The notes beneath the pieces were generated by a model. The model had not been told where the DNA came from and did not search any database. It saw nothing but the letters and a program-made list of their open reading frames with translations. A stretch of 13,997 nucleotides of DNA from an uncultured Collinsella sp. GTDB taxonomy: Bacteria > Actinomycetota > Coriobacteriia > Coriobacteriales > Coriobacteriaceae. The number at the start of each line of letters is the position of its first letter. Position 1 is the stretch's first letter. The position numbers were made by a program, and so were the translations under genes. The stretch spans positions 1-13,997 of the forward strand of contig CABQJV010000041.1 in NCBI GenBank assembly GCA_902464565.1. Reading direction: 5' to 3'. Shown piece by piece: positions 13,890-13,997 of the stretch.

Positions 13890-13997
13890 AACCCTAGCGA
13901 GCAAATTGCACAAAGAGGGGCGCTCCTGGTCGAGCATACGTCAGCGAGCGGGCATCTGCCGTGGCGAGGTGCCGCGAAAGAGGAGTGACGCGTACTT
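13890..13997 (+). other. Downstream region, no recognised gene
   Basis: These 108 nt follow the DUF4956 stop. GGCATCT (13951-13957) and AGGTGCC (13967-13973) could form a 7-bp stem with one wobble, but no T-run follows, so this is not a clear intrinsic terminator. No start codon with a good RBS leads into a recognisable protein before the window ends, so the operon could continue beyond. Confidence 0.4.

Noticed and set aside
12804..13937. 377-codon minus-strand frame across the VTC and DUF4956 genes
   Set aside because: It runs through two well-recognised + strand genes and reads as low-complexity His/Arg/Asp-rich sequence.
13951..13973. Possible terminator hairpin after DUF4956
   Set aside because: A 7-bp stem with one wobble and no following T-run is too weak to call a terminator.

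Overview
The window looks like chromosomal DNA from a high-GC, low-complexity-envelope Actinomycetota gut bacterium. A Coriobacteriia member such as Collinsella is my best guess, from codon usage, the compact overlapping operon and the Gram-positive-type gene content. The genus is an inference, not a sequence match. All convincing genes lie on the + strand, in two blocks of different character.

Region 1 (about 1-2640) is a visibly more A+T-rich accessory cassette. Two imperfect direct repeats of 219 bp (68-286 and 2410-2628, about 83% identical, no gaps) flank two adjacent genes. The first encodes an AAA/ABC-type ATPase with a clear Walker A, signature, Walker B and switch histidine. The second encodes a small RloB/TOPRIM-like partner. 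The pair resembles ATPase-plus-TOPRIM/RloB phage-defence modules (AbiL, RloAB and PARIS type). A perfect 22-bp inverted repeat with a 3-nt loop sits directly before the ATPase start. It contains a TATAAT hexamer at its centre and the Shine-Dalgarno sequence in its right arm. Each flanking repeat carries its own internal inverted and duplicated motifs.

Region 2 (2776-13889) is an eight-gene, same-strand operon in which neighbours overlap by 4-14 nt or are separated by 3 nt. The first five genes match the core of a monoderm Pel exopolysaccharide locus. They are PelD-like (SDR-like domain + membrane region + GAF + degenerate GGDEF with an intact RxxD I-site), PelE-like (two TM helices + helical repeats), PelA-like deacetylase (DUF2194 type, no hydrolase domain seen), PelF (GT4 glycosyltransferase) and PelG (12-TM flippase-like). 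The outer-membrane parts PelB and PelC are absent from the window, as expected for a monoderm. The last three genes encode a CotH-type kinase lipoprotein with a Tat-like signal, a VTC-domain polyphosphate polymerase-like protein and a DUF4956 membrane protein. Translational coupling suggests that all eight work together.

Predicted logic (inference): c-di-GMP binding to PelD activates a PelDEFG membrane complex that makes and exports an N-acetylhexosamine polymer. The PelA-like protein deacetylates it outside the membrane. The CotH/VTC/DUF4956 set adds a phosphorylation or polyphosphate activity at the same surface. The last 108 bases hold no recognised gene or terminator.
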